NCBI GenBank assembly: GCA_965229935.1
Contig: CBDDKB010000002.1
Span: 1,984,001 to 2,048,000, forward strand
Length of the DNA: 64,000 nucleotides
Reading direction: 5' to 3'
DNA from: SPJN01 sp965229935
GTDB taxonomy: Bacteria > Pseudomonadota > Alphaproteobacteria > SPJN01
Shown: piece after piece, positions 1 through 8,851 of the stretch
Position numbering within the stretch: the first letter of the stretch is position 1
Layout of the letters: the number at the start of each line of letters is the position of its first letter
Translations under genes and position numbers: made by a program
The notes under the pieces: model-generated
Database searches by the model: none
What the model saw: only the letters and a program-made list of their open reading frames with translations
What the model was told of the DNA's origin: nothing

Positions 1-593
1 ACCGCGTTCACGCGCACGCCAAGTTCTGCCCCCTCAACCCCGGCACAGCGGGTCAGAGCCATAACGCCCGCCTTGGCGGCCGCATAGTGAGCCTGCCCCT
101 TTTGGGCGCGCCACCCAAGAACTGAGGCATTGTTGACGATCACGCCACCACCGCGCGGCTTCATATGTTGGAAGGCGGCGCGGTTCATGCGGAAGCAACC
201 GTTCAACGTCACATCCATCACGATGGACCATTGATCATCAGTCATGTCGATCAGGTCCGCCGTGCCGCCAAGCCCGGCATTATTGATCAGAATGTCAACG
301 CCGCCCAGTTCATTATGCGCAGCCGCAAACAGTGCATCGACATCCGCCTGTTCGGTGACATTGCAAATGGCGGTCGCAGGGCGCGGGCCAACCTCCTCCT
401 CAATCTGGTCTGCCGCTTTGGCGATACGACCTTCATGAATGTCTGAGATCATGACGGTTGCGCCTTCCTCCGCTGCGCGCTTGGCAACAGAAAAGCCGAT
501 GCCCGTCCCCGCCGCCGCCGTCACCAGCACGGTTTTACCTGCCAGCAAATTATGGGCTGGCGGATAAGGTGGTGTGTTTTTCAAATCAGCCAT
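1..593 (-). CDS. ipdF: SDR-family reductase, IpdF-like (3' end outside the window)
   Basis: Short-chain dehydrogenase whose C-terminus lies beyond position 1. The visible 197 residues begin MADLKNTPPYPP, followed by a Rossmann glycine motif VTAAAGTGIG, an NNAG motif and the catalytic YAAAK. The unusual AAAGTGIG loop and the NNASVLGWRAQ stretch resemble what I recall of mycobacterial IpdF, which handles the 5-hydroxyl of the HIP-CoA side of steroid C/D-ring breakdown. The gene starts 2 nt after the fused acyl-CoA dehydrogenase ends and is the last visible member of the operon. In mycobacteria ipdF lies beside fadE30, a parallel arrangement. The exact substrate is inferred from context; a general steroid or beta-oxidation SDR is the alternative. 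Confidence 0.65.
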   Translation of the reverse strand, partial: MADLKNTPPYPPAHNLLAGKTVLVTAAAGTGIGFSVAKRAAEEGATVMISDIHEGRIAKAADQIEEEVGPRPATAICNVTEQADVDALFAAAHNELGGVDILINNAGLGGTADLIDMTDDQWSIVMDVTLNGCFRMNRAAFQHMKPRGGGVIVNNASVLGWRAQKGQAHYAAAKAGVMALTRCAGVEGAELGVRVNA

Positions 594-595
594 GA

Positions 596-2770
596 TCACA
601 AATCTCCGCGCGGTTCCTTGGGCATTTGCAGCGCCCGTTCCGCAATAATATTTCGTTGAATTTGGTTGGTGCCGCCATAAATTGTGTCAGAGCGGCTGAA
701 CATAAAGAGCCGTTGCAGGCGGGAAAGCTCACCCCCCTCAATCCGGTCGGCATCCGCACCCATCACATCCATGGCAAGTTCACCCAGATTGCGGTGCCAG
801 CTTGCCCAATAAAGTTTCGCCATCAGTGCTGATCGTTCAAGCGCCGTGTTGTTGGGATCAGACCCCTGATCAGACATTGTGCGGATTGCATTTGTGCGCA
901 TAATCTTAAGGCCCGCCCAAAGCTTCGCCAAACGATCACGGATCAAGGGATCATCATAGGTGCCGCACGCCTTTGCGGTCTTCACCACAAGATCGAATTC
1001 GTTGCGAAACAGCATTTGCTGTCCCAATGTTGAGACGCCGCGTTCAAAGCCCAGCGTTGCCATGGCGATTTTCCAGCCCGCGCCCAGGTCACCGACGCGA
1101 TTTGCGTCTGGTGTGCGTGCGCCATCAAAAAAGACTTCGTTAAACTCGCTGGTCCCCGTCATTTGAATAATAGGTTTGATGGTGACGCCCGGCTGGTCAA
1201 GCGGTACTAACAGATAGACCAGACCATCGCGTCCCTTGGACCCGTCAACAGCGCGGGCGACAACAAAACACCAATCGCTCTCATGGGCGTTCGATGTCCA
1301 AATTTTTTGCCCGTCAATCACCCATTCGCCATCAATCAAGCGCGCCTTCGTACGCACATTCGATAGGTCAGACCCTGCATTTGGTTCGGAATAACCTTGG
1401 CACCAATAATCTGTGCCCGCCTTGATACCGGGCAAAAAGCGGTCTTGCTGATCTTGTGTACCAAGCGCAATCAGGGTCGGCGCAACCAACGTTTCGCCAA
1501 TATGGCCTGACCGACCGGGCCCACCTGCGGCGGCATATTCTTCGTTATAGACGACCTGCTCTTCAATAGATGCGCCGCGCCCGCCATGCTCTGTTGGCCA
1601 GCCAAGCCCGATCCAGCCGCCCTTGCCCAATGCCTGTTCCCACAGCTTGCGTTCTTCAGGAAAGGCGTCTTCGTCACCGGGGCCGCCGCGATATTTCAGA
1701 GCTGCAAATTCGCCTGTCAGATTGTCTGACAGCCAATCACACACCTCTGTCCTAAAGGCCGAAAGTTCAGGCGCAAATTCTGCCTGCGCGCCGCCAAAGC
1801 CGCCTGCCGCCAAGTCAGCACGCAGCAGTGATGGCGTACCAAGCCAGGTTTTGGCTGCCCGCGCCCGCTTGAAATAAAAATGCAGCGGATAGTCCCAAGT
1901 GAAGCCGATACCGCCATGAAGCTGAATGGCATCGCCCGTCACCTTAAAGGTGTTTTCGCCAGCGGTGCTTAGGGCGATGGCGGCAGCTTCTGCCAAATCG
2001 CTATCTGGTTCATCGGCAGAAACTTGCAACGCATAGGCAAGGGCGGACCGCGCCTCCTCCACCAGCACCATCATGTCTGCGGCGCGATGTTTAATCGCCT
2101 GGAAGCTGGCGATTGTGCGCCCGAACTGCACACGTTCCTTTGTGTAGGCGACTGTCATGTCGAGCGCGGCTTGAGCAACACCGATCAATTCAGCCGCCAA
2201 CAGGATACGGCATTCGTTTAGGGCGCGTGCTGGAAGCTCGCCAAGTTTTATCGCCTTGCTGACATCAATATCGACAGCCCCGCGGGTCACATCAATCACA
2301 GGCACAGCTTGCGGCGCCGCATCAGCCGCTGCCGCATGATAAAGCGCATCATCCTTTATGATCAGAAAATCAGTAGCGACATCACCATCCAGAACCGTGC
2401 GGCCAGCGCCTGTCGCATCAATGGCAAAACGTGCCTCACCACCTGCGATGCGGGGCAGATGCCTGTCATCGCCAACAGCGGACAGCAAGCGCGTTGCAAA
2501 ACCTGCGGTGCTGAGGAATGGTCCGGCAAAACAGGCCGCGCCCAAAGTTTCAACAACCAAAGCCAAGTCATGAAGGCCAAGCCCGGCACCGCCTTGCGCC
2601 TCGGCAACACCGAGGCCTGCCATGCCAAGCTCCTGCGCCAGCGCATCATAGGGCGCAGTCGGCGCAGGGACATCAGACGTCAGACCATCAAGACCGCCAC
2701 CATCGCGCCAGTCAGTTACAAACTGGCGAACGGTATCGACGATCAGTTGTTGGTCTTCGGTTAGGCTCAC
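596..2770 (-). CDS. Fused two-domain acyl-CoA dehydrogenase (beta-like + alpha-like)
   Basis: A 724-residue protein made of two acyl-CoA dehydrogenase domains. Residues about 1-325 form a short domain resembling the non-catalytic subunit of steroid ACADs. Residues about 335-724 form a full domain with the QGYSEPNAGSDL FAD/substrate signature (about 458-469), the probable catalytic base Glu576 in GFERG, and a C-terminal YGGTNQIQRNII. Steroid-degrading ACADs usually are alpha2beta2 heterotetramers from neighbouring genes; here both are fused, as in mycobacterial FadE34 (about 711 aa). Next to an ipdF-like gene, where FadE30 would be expected, it may oxidise HIP-CoA or a related C/D-ring thioester. 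It could instead be a FadE34-like side-chain enzyme. Four nt separate it from the upstream SDR. Confidence 0.85.
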   Translation of the reverse strand: MSLTEDQQLIVDTVRQFVTDWRDGGGLDGLTSDVPAPTAPYDALAQELGMAGLGVAEAQGGAGLGLHDLALVVETLGAACFAGPFLSTAGFATRLLSAVGDDRHLPRIAGGEARFAIDATGAGRTVLDGDVATDFLIIKDDALYHAAAADAAPQAVPVIDVTRGAVDIDVSKAIKLGELPARALNECRILLAAELIGVAQAALDMTVAYTKERVQFGRTIASFQAIKHRAADMMVLVEEARSALAYALQVSADEPDSDLAEAAAIALSTAGENTFKVTGDAIQLHGGIGFTWDYPLHFYFKRARAAKTWLGTPSLLRADLAAGGFGGAQAEFAPELSAFRTEVCDWLSDNLTGEFAALKYRGGPGDEDAFPEERKLWEQALGKGGWIGLGWPTEHGGRGASIEEQVVYNEEYAAAGGPGRSGHIGETLVAPTLIALGTQDQQDRFLPGIKAGTDYWCQGYSEPNAGSDLSNVRTKARLIDGEWVIDGQKIWTSNAHESDWCFVVARAVDGSKGRDGLVYLLVPLDQPGVTIKPIIQMTGTSEFNEVFFDGARTPDANRVGDLGAGWKIAMATLGFERGVSTLGQQMLFRNEFDLVVKTAKACGTYDDPLIRDRLAKLWAGLKIMRTNAIRTMSDQGSDPNNTALERSALMAKLYWASWHRNLGELAMDVMGADADRIEGGELSRLQRLFMFSRSDTIYGGTNQIQRNIIAERALQMPKEPRGDL

Positions 2771-2774
2771 GCAA

Positions 2775-3656
2775 TTATGCCCCGTATACTTTTTCCTGCA
2801 CCGGGCCGTCGGCGATCAATTGATCGACCGCCGGGCCGATTTCTTCAGGGGACCACATGGCCCCCTTGTCATTTTCAACACCATGTTGCCAACCATCGGC
2901 AACAGACAGCTTGCCACCAAACATTTCAAAACAGCGGCCGTTTACATGACCTGATTGCTGTGACGCCAACCACACAACCAACGGCGCAACATTAGCCGGA
3001 TCATATTGATCAAAGCTGCCATCCTCAGGCTTCTTCATCATGTCATCAAAGACGCCTGCGGTCATACCCGTGCGTGCCTGTGGGGCCAGCGCATTGGCGG
3101 TGACGCCATAACGGCCAAGCTCTGCCGCCTGTACCAGTGTCAGCCCCAATATGCCCGCCTTGGCAGCGGAATAGTTTGATTGCCCAACCGATCCCATCAG
3201 CCCCGCGCCCGAACTTGTGTTAATGATGCGGCCCGACACAGCCTCACCTTCCTTGGACTTGCCGCGCCAATAACGGCTGGCGTGGGAGGCGATGCAGAAA
3301 TGACCCTTCAAATGAACGGCCATCACCATGTCCCAATCTTCCTCGGTCAATGATGTGAACATGCGGTCACGGCACACGCCCGCATTATTCACAACCGCAT
3401 GAAGATCGCCGAAAGTATCAAGCGCTGCTTTCACAATATCAGCCGACGCATCAAAATTGGTGATGTCGCCTGTATTGGCAATGGCCTTACCGCCCGCCGC
3501 CTCAATATCAGCAACGGTTTGCGCAGCGGTTTCGGCGTTAATGTCATTGACGACAACAGATGCACCGGCCGCCGCAAGGCCCAGCGCATACCCACGGCCA
3601 AGGCCGCCCCCTGCACCCGTGACGATCGCGACGCGGTTTTCACAAATTCCAGCCAT
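2775..3656 (-). CDS. SDR-family 3-hydroxyacyl-CoA / hydroxysteroid dehydrogenase
   Basis: A 293-residue SDR with TGAGGGLG for cofactor binding, NNAG, catalytic Ser in NTSSGAG and the YSAAK motif. The N-terminal pattern and C-terminal extension resemble the dehydrogenase part of peroxisomal multifunctional enzyme type 2 (HSD17B4) and the KstR2-regulon SDR next to echA20 in mycobacteria. Its likely job is oxidising the 3-hydroxyacyl-CoA made after hydration of the ring-opened C/D-ring diacid, just before thiolysis by the FadA6-like thiolase encoded immediately upstream (5-nt gap). The step is inferred from gene order; the enzyme class is clear. Confidence 0.8.
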   Translation of the reverse strand: MAGICENRVAIVTGAGGGLGRGYALGLAAAGASVVVNDINAETAAQTVADIEAAGGKAIANTGDITNFDASADIVKAALDTFGDLHAVVNNAGVCRDRMFTSLTEEDWDMVMAVHLKGHFCIASHASRYWRGKSKEGEAVSGRIINTSSGAGLMGSVGQSNYSAAKAGILGLTLVQAAELGRYGVTANALAPQARTGMTAGVFDDMMKKPEDGSFDQYDPANVAPLVVWLASQQSGHVNGRCFEMFGGKLSVADGWQHGVENDKGAMWSPEEIGPAVDQLIADGPVQEKVYGA

Positions 3657-3661
3657 CCTGT

Positions 3662-4813
3662 TTACAGCCTTTCAATGATGGTGACGTTTGCCTGACCGCC
3701 ACCTTCACACATGGTTTGCAGACCATAGCGGCCACCTGTACGCTCAAGCTCGCAAAGCAGGGTTGCCATCAGCTTTGTTCCGGTCGCCCCAATCGGATGA
3801 CCAAGCGCAATCGCGCCGCCATTCACATTGGTTTTTTCATGAGGGAAGCGGGTATCTTTCAACCAAGCCATGGGGACTGACGCAAATGCCTCGTTAATCT
3901 CAACCAGATCAATCTCATCCCACGACATGCCTGCTTTCTTTAGGGCGTGCTCGCAAGCGGGGATCGGCGCGGTTAGCATCCAAATCGGATCATCGGCACG
4001 CACGGACATGTGATGGATACGCGCGCGAGGTTTTAGATTGTAGCGCTTCACCGCATCTTCTGATGCAACAATCAGGGCGGAGGAGCCGTCGCAAGTCTGG
4101 CTCGACACCGCAGCAGTGATGCGCCCCCCTTCTGCCAAGGGGTCCAGCCCCGCCATCCCTTCAAGGGTTGAGCTCGGCCGGATGGTTTCATCCTTTGCCA
4201 ATTCAGGCATCGCGACGATTTCTTTATCGAACCGTCCTTCATCCTGCGCCCGCTGCGCGCGCATATGAGATTCAAGGGAAAAGACCTCCATCTCCTCGCG
4301 CGAAATTTCCCACTTCTCCGCAATCATTTCAGCAGACTGGAACTGGCTGACAGGCGTGTTGCCGAAACGCGCCACCCACCCTTCTGAGCCTGAGAACGGG
4401 TCGGTAAAGCCGAACTGTTCGGCAACCAACATGGCTGATGAAATCGGAATTTTGGACATGGTCTGCACACCGCCCGCAATCACCACATCATTGACGCCCG
4501 CCATAACAGCCTGCGCGGCGAAGTGGATGGATTGCTGGGACGACCCGCATTGCCGATCAACCGTCACACCCGGCACATGCAGCGGCAGACCAGCCGCCAG
4601 CCAACAGGTACGCGCAATATCGCCAGCCAAAGGACCGATGGCATCAATCGTGCCGAAGACCACATCATCATAATCCTCTGCAGGAATGTCGTTGCGGTCC
4701 ACCAAAGCCCGCAGGATGAAGGCACCAAGGTCGGCGGCATGAACCTCCGCCAGTGACCCGCGACGACGCCCCACCGGGGTGCGCGCCACATCAACAATAT
4801 AAGCTTCGGCCAT
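3662..4813 (-). CDS. fadA6: Thiolase (acetyl-CoA acetyltransferase), FadA6-like
   Basis: A 383-residue thiolase with all three catalytic elements: nucleophile Cys89 in DRQCGSS, His339 in ALGHPIGATG and Cys369 in MCEGGGQ. Within a steroid C/D-ring cluster the expected role is thiolytic cleavage of the 3-oxoacyl-CoA derived from 4-methyl-5-oxo-octanedioyl-CoA, the last ring-carbon step before central metabolism. Length is normal for the family. It lies between the SDR that would make its substrate and an acyl-CoA dehydrogenase pair. The thiolase call is secure; the FadA6 assignment rests on context. Confidence 0.88.
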   Translation of the reverse strand: MAEAYIVDVARTPVGRRRGSLAEVHAADLGAFILRALVDRNDIPAEDYDDVVFGTIDAIGPLAGDIARTCWLAAGLPLHVPGVTVDRQCGSSQQSIHFAAQAVMAGVNDVVIAGGVQTMSKIPISSAMLVAEQFGFTDPFSGSEGWVARFGNTPVSQFQSAEMIAEKWEISREEMEVFSLESHMRAQRAQDEGRFDKEIVAMPELAKDETIRPSSTLEGMAGLDPLAEGGRITAAVSSQTCDGSSALIVASEDAVKRYNLKPRARIHHMSVRADDPIWMLTAPIPACEHALKKAGMSWDEIDLVEINEAFASVPMAWLKDTRFPHEKTNVNGGAIALGHPIGATGTKLMATLLCELERTGGRYGLQTMCEGGGQANVTIIERL

Positions 4814-4829
4814 GTTACATACTCCTCAT

Positions 4830-5849
4830 TTAAGCTGCGGCAAATGTCGCGCCCGGACCAATGTCCAAGCCACCGTCGATCACAGCCTGATTAACAATAT
4901 CAAGATGATGGTTTGTATCGCCCCACAGGCCTTCCAAGGCCCAAGCGCGTTTCATGAAATAGTGAAGATCAACTTCGAATGTGTAACCCATCGCACCATG
5001 TACTTGGATTGCGACCTCAGACGCAAAGCGCGCAGCTTCGTTCGCGGCAAGTTTCGCATGGGATGTGTTGAGCTTACTTCTGTCTGCACTATCAGACCCA
5101 AGCGCCGCTGCAGCGCGATAAACAACGGGGCGGGCGAATTCCAGCTTTACTTGCGCAGACGCCAAATGATGCTTGATTGCCTGAAACCCACCGATCGGTT
5201 GACCAAACTGCTCACGCTCCTTTGCATAATCTGTTGCCAATTGGACCATGGCATCGGTTAGGCCCAGCAGTTGTGCGGCAGCATATAGTGCGCCACGCAT
5301 CGCCATTTGATCGCGCAAATCAGCACCGCCAACTTTCAGATCGTCAGTCAAATCAGCCTCAACCTTAAACAGGTTGCGATTGGGATCGATTGAGGTGACG
5401 GGCGTCAGTTTGGTTTTTGATGACGGCACACCGTAAAGACCGCCATCAGCGGCAATGATAAATCCATCTGCCTTATCCGCATCATGCACATAGGGGGCCA
5501 ATGCGTGGACGGGCAATGCCACATGATCACCACTGACCAAGCCGCCCACTTCCTCAGGCAGGGTTGCCAGCACAGCAGGAACGCTGAGCGCCGCAATATC
5601 AACCAGCGGTTCAGGCAGGGCAACACGGCCCGCAGCCTCCGCAATCAAGATAAAGCTGTCATCATCAAGCCCAAGCCCGCCTGCGCTTTCGGGGGCGAGA
5701 ACGCCCAGCAAGCCAAGCTCTGCCAATTGGGGCCACAGACTGTCGCGCCCATCTTGACTGCGCAACCGTTCGGGGGGATTGGCCCCTTCTAAAAAAGTGC
5801 GCGCACCATAAGCGAGGTCAAGCGCATCTTGTGAAAAACGAAAATCCAT
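4830..5849 (-). CDS. Acyl-CoA dehydrogenase, beta-type subunit (FadE32/33-like)
   Basis: A 339-residue ACAD, shorter than the classical 380-400. The C-terminal FAD-contact region is present (REQFGQPIGGFQAIKH, then QVHGAMGYT), but I see no Glu at the FER/HER position that serves as base in its partner. That is the pattern of the non-catalytic subunit of steroid alpha2beta2 dehydrogenases such as mycobacterial FadE32 and FadE33 (about 320 aa). The gene directly follows the 385-residue ACAD (14-nt gap), consistent with a heterotetramer that dehydrogenates the ring-opened diacid thioester. Pairing is inferred from adjacency. Confidence 0.85.
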   Translation of the reverse strand: MDFRFSQDALDLAYGARTFLEGANPPERLRSQDGRDSLWPQLAELGLLGVLAPESAGGLGLDDDSFILIAEAAGRVALPEPLVDIAALSVPAVLATLPEEVGGLVSGDHVALPVHALAPYVHDADKADGFIIAADGGLYGVPSSKTKLTPVTSIDPNRNLFKVEADLTDDLKVGGADLRDQMAMRGALYAAAQLLGLTDAMVQLATDYAKEREQFGQPIGGFQAIKHHLASAQVKLEFARPVVYRAAAALGSDSADRSKLNTSHAKLAANEAARFASEVAIQVHGAMGYTFEVDLHYFMKRAWALEGLWGDTNHHLDIVNQAVIDGGLDIGPGATFAAA

Positions 5850-5863
5850 CTTCGACGCCCCCT

Positions 5864-7021
5864 CTATATCCGTGGCAAGCCAAGCACACGCTCGGCAATA
5901 ATATTACGTTGAATTTCATTTGTGCCCGCATAGATCGGCCCGGCGAGGGAGAACATATAGCCATCGAGCCAACGTCCCGCAGCTTCGGCCCCATCGCCGA
6001 TCAACTCGGCTTCTGCGCCCAGCAGGCTTAACCCCGTGCGGTGCATCATGCGGTCAAGCTCAGACCAAAAGATTTTGTTACAGCTTGCCTCGGCCCCGAT
6101 CTTGCCGCCCGCCATAATCCGACTGGCCGTATGATAGGTGGACAGGGCATAGGCCTCTGCATCCTGCCATGCTTTCAAAACCAGATCGCGTGCCTCAGGC
6201 CGCGCTTTATCTTTCTTCTTGCGATAAAGCTCTACCAAGCGTTTGGCCGCTGCCTGAAACCGCGCTGGGGACCGCAGCATCAAACCACGTTCAAAACCGG
6301 CAGTTGCCATGGCGATGTTCCAACCCTTGCCTTCTTCGCCCAGCAAATTTTCAACCGGGACACGGACATTATCAAAAAAGATTTCGGCAAAGCCGGGATT
6401 ACCGTCAAGTTGCGCAATCGGGCGGATAGTAACCCCTTCGCTATCCAGCGGAAACAGGATCATGCTAAGGCCGCGATGCTTTTCGCTTTCAGGGTCTGTG
6501 CGGAACAGACCAAAGCACCAATCGGCAAAGGGCGCACGCGACGACCAGGTTTTCTGGCCATTAATCACATAATGATCGCCATCACGGATTGCCTTGGTAC
6601 GGATGCCCGCCATGTCGGACCCTGCACCCGGTTCCGACCAACCTTGCGCCCATATTTCATCACCCGCAGCCATCGGCGGTAAGAAGCGCGCCTTTTGTTC
6701 TGGCGTGCCGAATTCCATCAATGTGGGACCAAGCAGAAAGATACCGTTCTGGCTGACACGCAAGGGCGCGTCCGCGCCATAATATTCTTCTTCAAAAATC
6801 AGCCATTCGATCAGATCAACGCCGCGCCCGCCATACTCTTTAGGCCATGTCACCATGCCCCAATTGCCGGATTTCAACACCCGTTCCCATTCGCGGTGCT
6901 GTTGGAACCCTTCTTCACATTCAAGGGTCTTCAGTGGCGTCTTGGGGACGTGAGCGGCCATCCATTCGCGCACTTCCGCACGAAAGGCGCGATGATCGTC
7001 TGTATAGGCAAGATCAATCAT
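5864..7021 (-). CDS. Acyl-CoA dehydrogenase, alpha-type subunit (FadE31-like)
   Basis: A 385-residue ACAD with the AQGWSEPGAGSDM signature (about 125-137), probable catalytic Glu244 in GFERG and C-terminal YAGTNEIQRNII. It is the catalytic half of the likely alpha2beta2 enzyme with the next gene downstream. FadE31 is the mycobacterial counterpart suggested by its place among ipd genes. Start and upstream stop overlap by one base (TGATG), so translation is probably coupled to the crotonase upstream. Confidence 0.88.
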   Translation of the reverse strand: MIDLAYTDDHRAFRAEVREWMAAHVPKTPLKTLECEEGFQQHREWERVLKSGNWGMVTWPKEYGGRGVDLIEWLIFEEEYYGADAPLRVSQNGIFLLGPTLMEFGTPEQKARFLPPMAAGDEIWAQGWSEPGAGSDMAGIRTKAIRDGDHYVINGQKTWSSRAPFADWCFGLFRTDPESEKHRGLSMILFPLDSEGVTIRPIAQLDGNPGFAEIFFDNVRVPVENLLGEEGKGWNIAMATAGFERGLMLRSPARFQAAAKRLVELYRKKKDKARPEARDLVLKAWQDAEAYALSTYHTASRIMAGGKIGAEASCNKIFWSELDRMMHRTGLSLLGAEAELIGDGAEAAGRWLDGYMFSLAGPIYAGTNEIQRNIIAERVLGLPRI

Positions 7022-7776
7022 CAGTCGTCAAACTCCGCCGCCTTGCCGCCCTCAACAAAGGCATCGCGCGATTTTTGGGAGTCCTCATGCATATACATTT
7101 CAAAGGTGAAGCCCTGTTCCCAGCGATAGAACTTATCGACATCGTAAGGCTCAATCCCGTTCAGGGCCTGTTTGGCGATGCGCAATGCATCACGGCTTTT
7201 CGAGGCGATCAGCCCGGCGAGTTCTTGCGCCTCGCTAACCAGATCATCCTTGGCGACAACTTTTTCCAACCCGCCAAGGCGGTGGATTTCCTGTGCCGTG
7301 ATTTGCCCGCCCGTGAAAAAGGCCGCGCGCATTTTGGGTAGACCCACCATGCGTTGCAGATGCGCAGCACCGCCCATGGCCCCGCGATCAATTTCGGGCA
7401 GGGAAAAGAAACAATCATCCGACGCAATCACAACATCTGATGCACCACACACACCGATGCCGCCGCCAATGACATAGCCATGGGGGGCGGACACAACGGG
7501 CACTTCGCATTCATGCACAGCCTTGAACGTCAGGAAATTGCCGCGGTTCACCTCAACAATTGCGTTAGAGTTTTGTTGCAACTCCTTAATATCAACGCCT
7601 GCGCAAAAGCCGCGCCCTTCGGCACGGATCAATACACAGCGCACATCGGGCCGCTTGCCCATATCCGTGATCAGGTCCGGCAGTTCATTCCACATGGCGC
7701 CTGAAAAGGCGTTGACGGGCGGGTGATCAAAAATAATCTCGCCGATTTTGTCATGCACTTCTGTCTTAAACGGCAT
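7021..7776 (-). CDS. echA20: Crotonase-family ring hydrolase, EchA20-like
   Basis: A 251-residue crotonase. Oxyanion-hole segments are GFCAGVD (57-63) and YVIGGGIG (101-108); Glu128 in LPEIDRG is in the second catalytic position, while the first glutamate of ordinary enoyl-CoA hydratases is replaced by glycine. Residues RAEGRGFCAGVDIKE and the late WEQGFTFEM match what I recall of mycobacterial EchA20 (247 aa), which hydrolytically opens ring D of the HIP-CoA-derived dienone. Position next to ipdC, ipdB and ipdA supports that. Its first 11 bases overlap the end of ipdC. It fits EchA20 better than the other crotonase at 8852-9736. Confidence 0.8.
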   Translation of the reverse strand: MPFKTEVHDKIGEIIFDHPPVNAFSGAMWNELPDLITDMGKRPDVRCVLIRAEGRGFCAGVDIKELQQNSNAIVEVNRGNFLTFKAVHECEVPVVSAPHGYVIGGGIGVCGASDVVIASDDCFFSLPEIDRGAMGGAAHLQRMVGLPKMRAAFFTGGQITAQEIHRLGGLEKVVAKDDLVSEAQELAGLIASKSRDALRIAKQALNGIEPYDVDKFYRWEQGFTFEMYMHEDSQKSRDAFVEGGKAAEFDD

Positions 7777-8842
7777 TTGCTTGTCCTATCGTCTTCAGAC
7801 GGGCCTCAGCCTCCGTCACAATCGCGTTAATCAGTGTGGCGCAGTCCGGCAGATCGTCGATCAATCCCGCAACTTGGCCTGAGGGCAAGACCCCCTCGCC
7901 CGGTTTACCGTCCACCATCGCCTTTTGAATGATCATCGGCGCATTGCCCGCCATCATGGTTTGGCCCAATGTCATGTCAGTCTTGGAGGCCATGGCCCAC
8001 GCGCTTTTGATCATGTCCGTTATGCTCGCGCCCGTTACTTTACGGAACGCCATACCGTGCTTGATCGCGCGGACCAACATCATCAGCTTGCCCGATTGTT
8101 CAAGCTGCGCCAGCGTTTCATTCATCACCATGCGTTGCGGCAATCCATCAAGCGCGGTCGAAACCGGAATCTCTGTCACACTTGCTTTCAAATAGCGCGC
8201 CTTGGTTTCTTCCGGGGTGGGGCTGTCAGACGTCAGCAAAAAGCGTGTGCCCATGGCAATTCCATCAGCACCGAACGCAAGGGCGGCGGCAAGCCCGCGC
8301 CCATCGCGGAAGCCGCCTGCGGCTGCAACCGGCACATCCGCCCCAACAGAATCAAGTGTTTGGGCAAGCAGTAACCATGTCGGCGTATCGCCTGTATGAC
8401 CACCACCCTCACCGCCCTGACAGACGATAATGTCAGCGCCAAGATCAACGGCCTTTTGTGCATGCTTGCCTGCGCCGATTGTCGGCACGCACAAGATGCC
8501 CGCACCCTTTAATTTTTCAATCAATTTGGGGGATGGGGATCGCCCATAAGACACGGCGCGCACACCATGTTCGATACAAATATCAACAATGCGGTCTGCG
8601 CCAGGCTGAAACGAGTGGAAGTTGACGCCGAATGGCTTGCCCCCGACCGCTCGCTTGATTTGCAACACGGCCTGTTCAGTTTCTTCAGGCGTCATGACAG
8701 CCGCCGCCAAAAAGCCGAACGCACCTGCATTCACACTCGCAATGACAAGCGACGGCGTTGCGACCCAGCCCATTGCGGTCTGGATCACCGGAACGTCACA
8801 GCCAAGTGCCCGTGTCAGGCGTGTGTCTAGCAGTCCACTCAT
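7766..8842 (-). CDS. ipdC: IpdC-like flavin-dependent oxidoreductase (NMO/2-nitropropane dioxygenase fold)
   Basis: A 358-residue TIM-barrel flavoprotein of the nitronate monooxygenase-like superfamily: IQTAMGWVATP near the N-terminus, phosphate-binding GGEGGGHTGD and AAGGFRDGRG, then GTRFLLT. In steroid C/D-ring clusters this family member is IpdC, a flavin-dependent oxidoreductase acting on 5-OH-HIC-CoA ahead of ring D opening. Location between echA20 and ipdAB is the same as in actinobacterial clusters. It overlaps the downstream crotonase start by 11 nt. A true nitronate monooxygenase is unlikely in this setting. Confidence 0.85.
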   Translation of the reverse strand: MSGLLDTRLTRALGCDVPVIQTAMGWVATPSLVIASVNAGAFGFLAAAVMTPEETEQAVLQIKRAVGGKPFGVNFHSFQPGADRIVDICIEHGVRAVSYGRSPSPKLIEKLKGAGILCVPTIGAGKHAQKAVDLGADIIVCQGGEGGGHTGDTPTWLLLAQTLDSVGADVPVAAAGGFRDGRGLAAALAFGADGIAMGTRFLLTSDSPTPEETKARYLKASVTEIPVSTALDGLPQRMVMNETLAQLEQSGKLMMLVRAIKHGMAFRKVTGASITDMIKSAWAMASKTDMTLGQTMMAGNAPMIIQKAMVDGKPGEGVLPSGQVAGLIDDLPDCATLINAIVTEAEARLKTIGQANAV

Positions 8843-8851
8843 TACCGTCGC

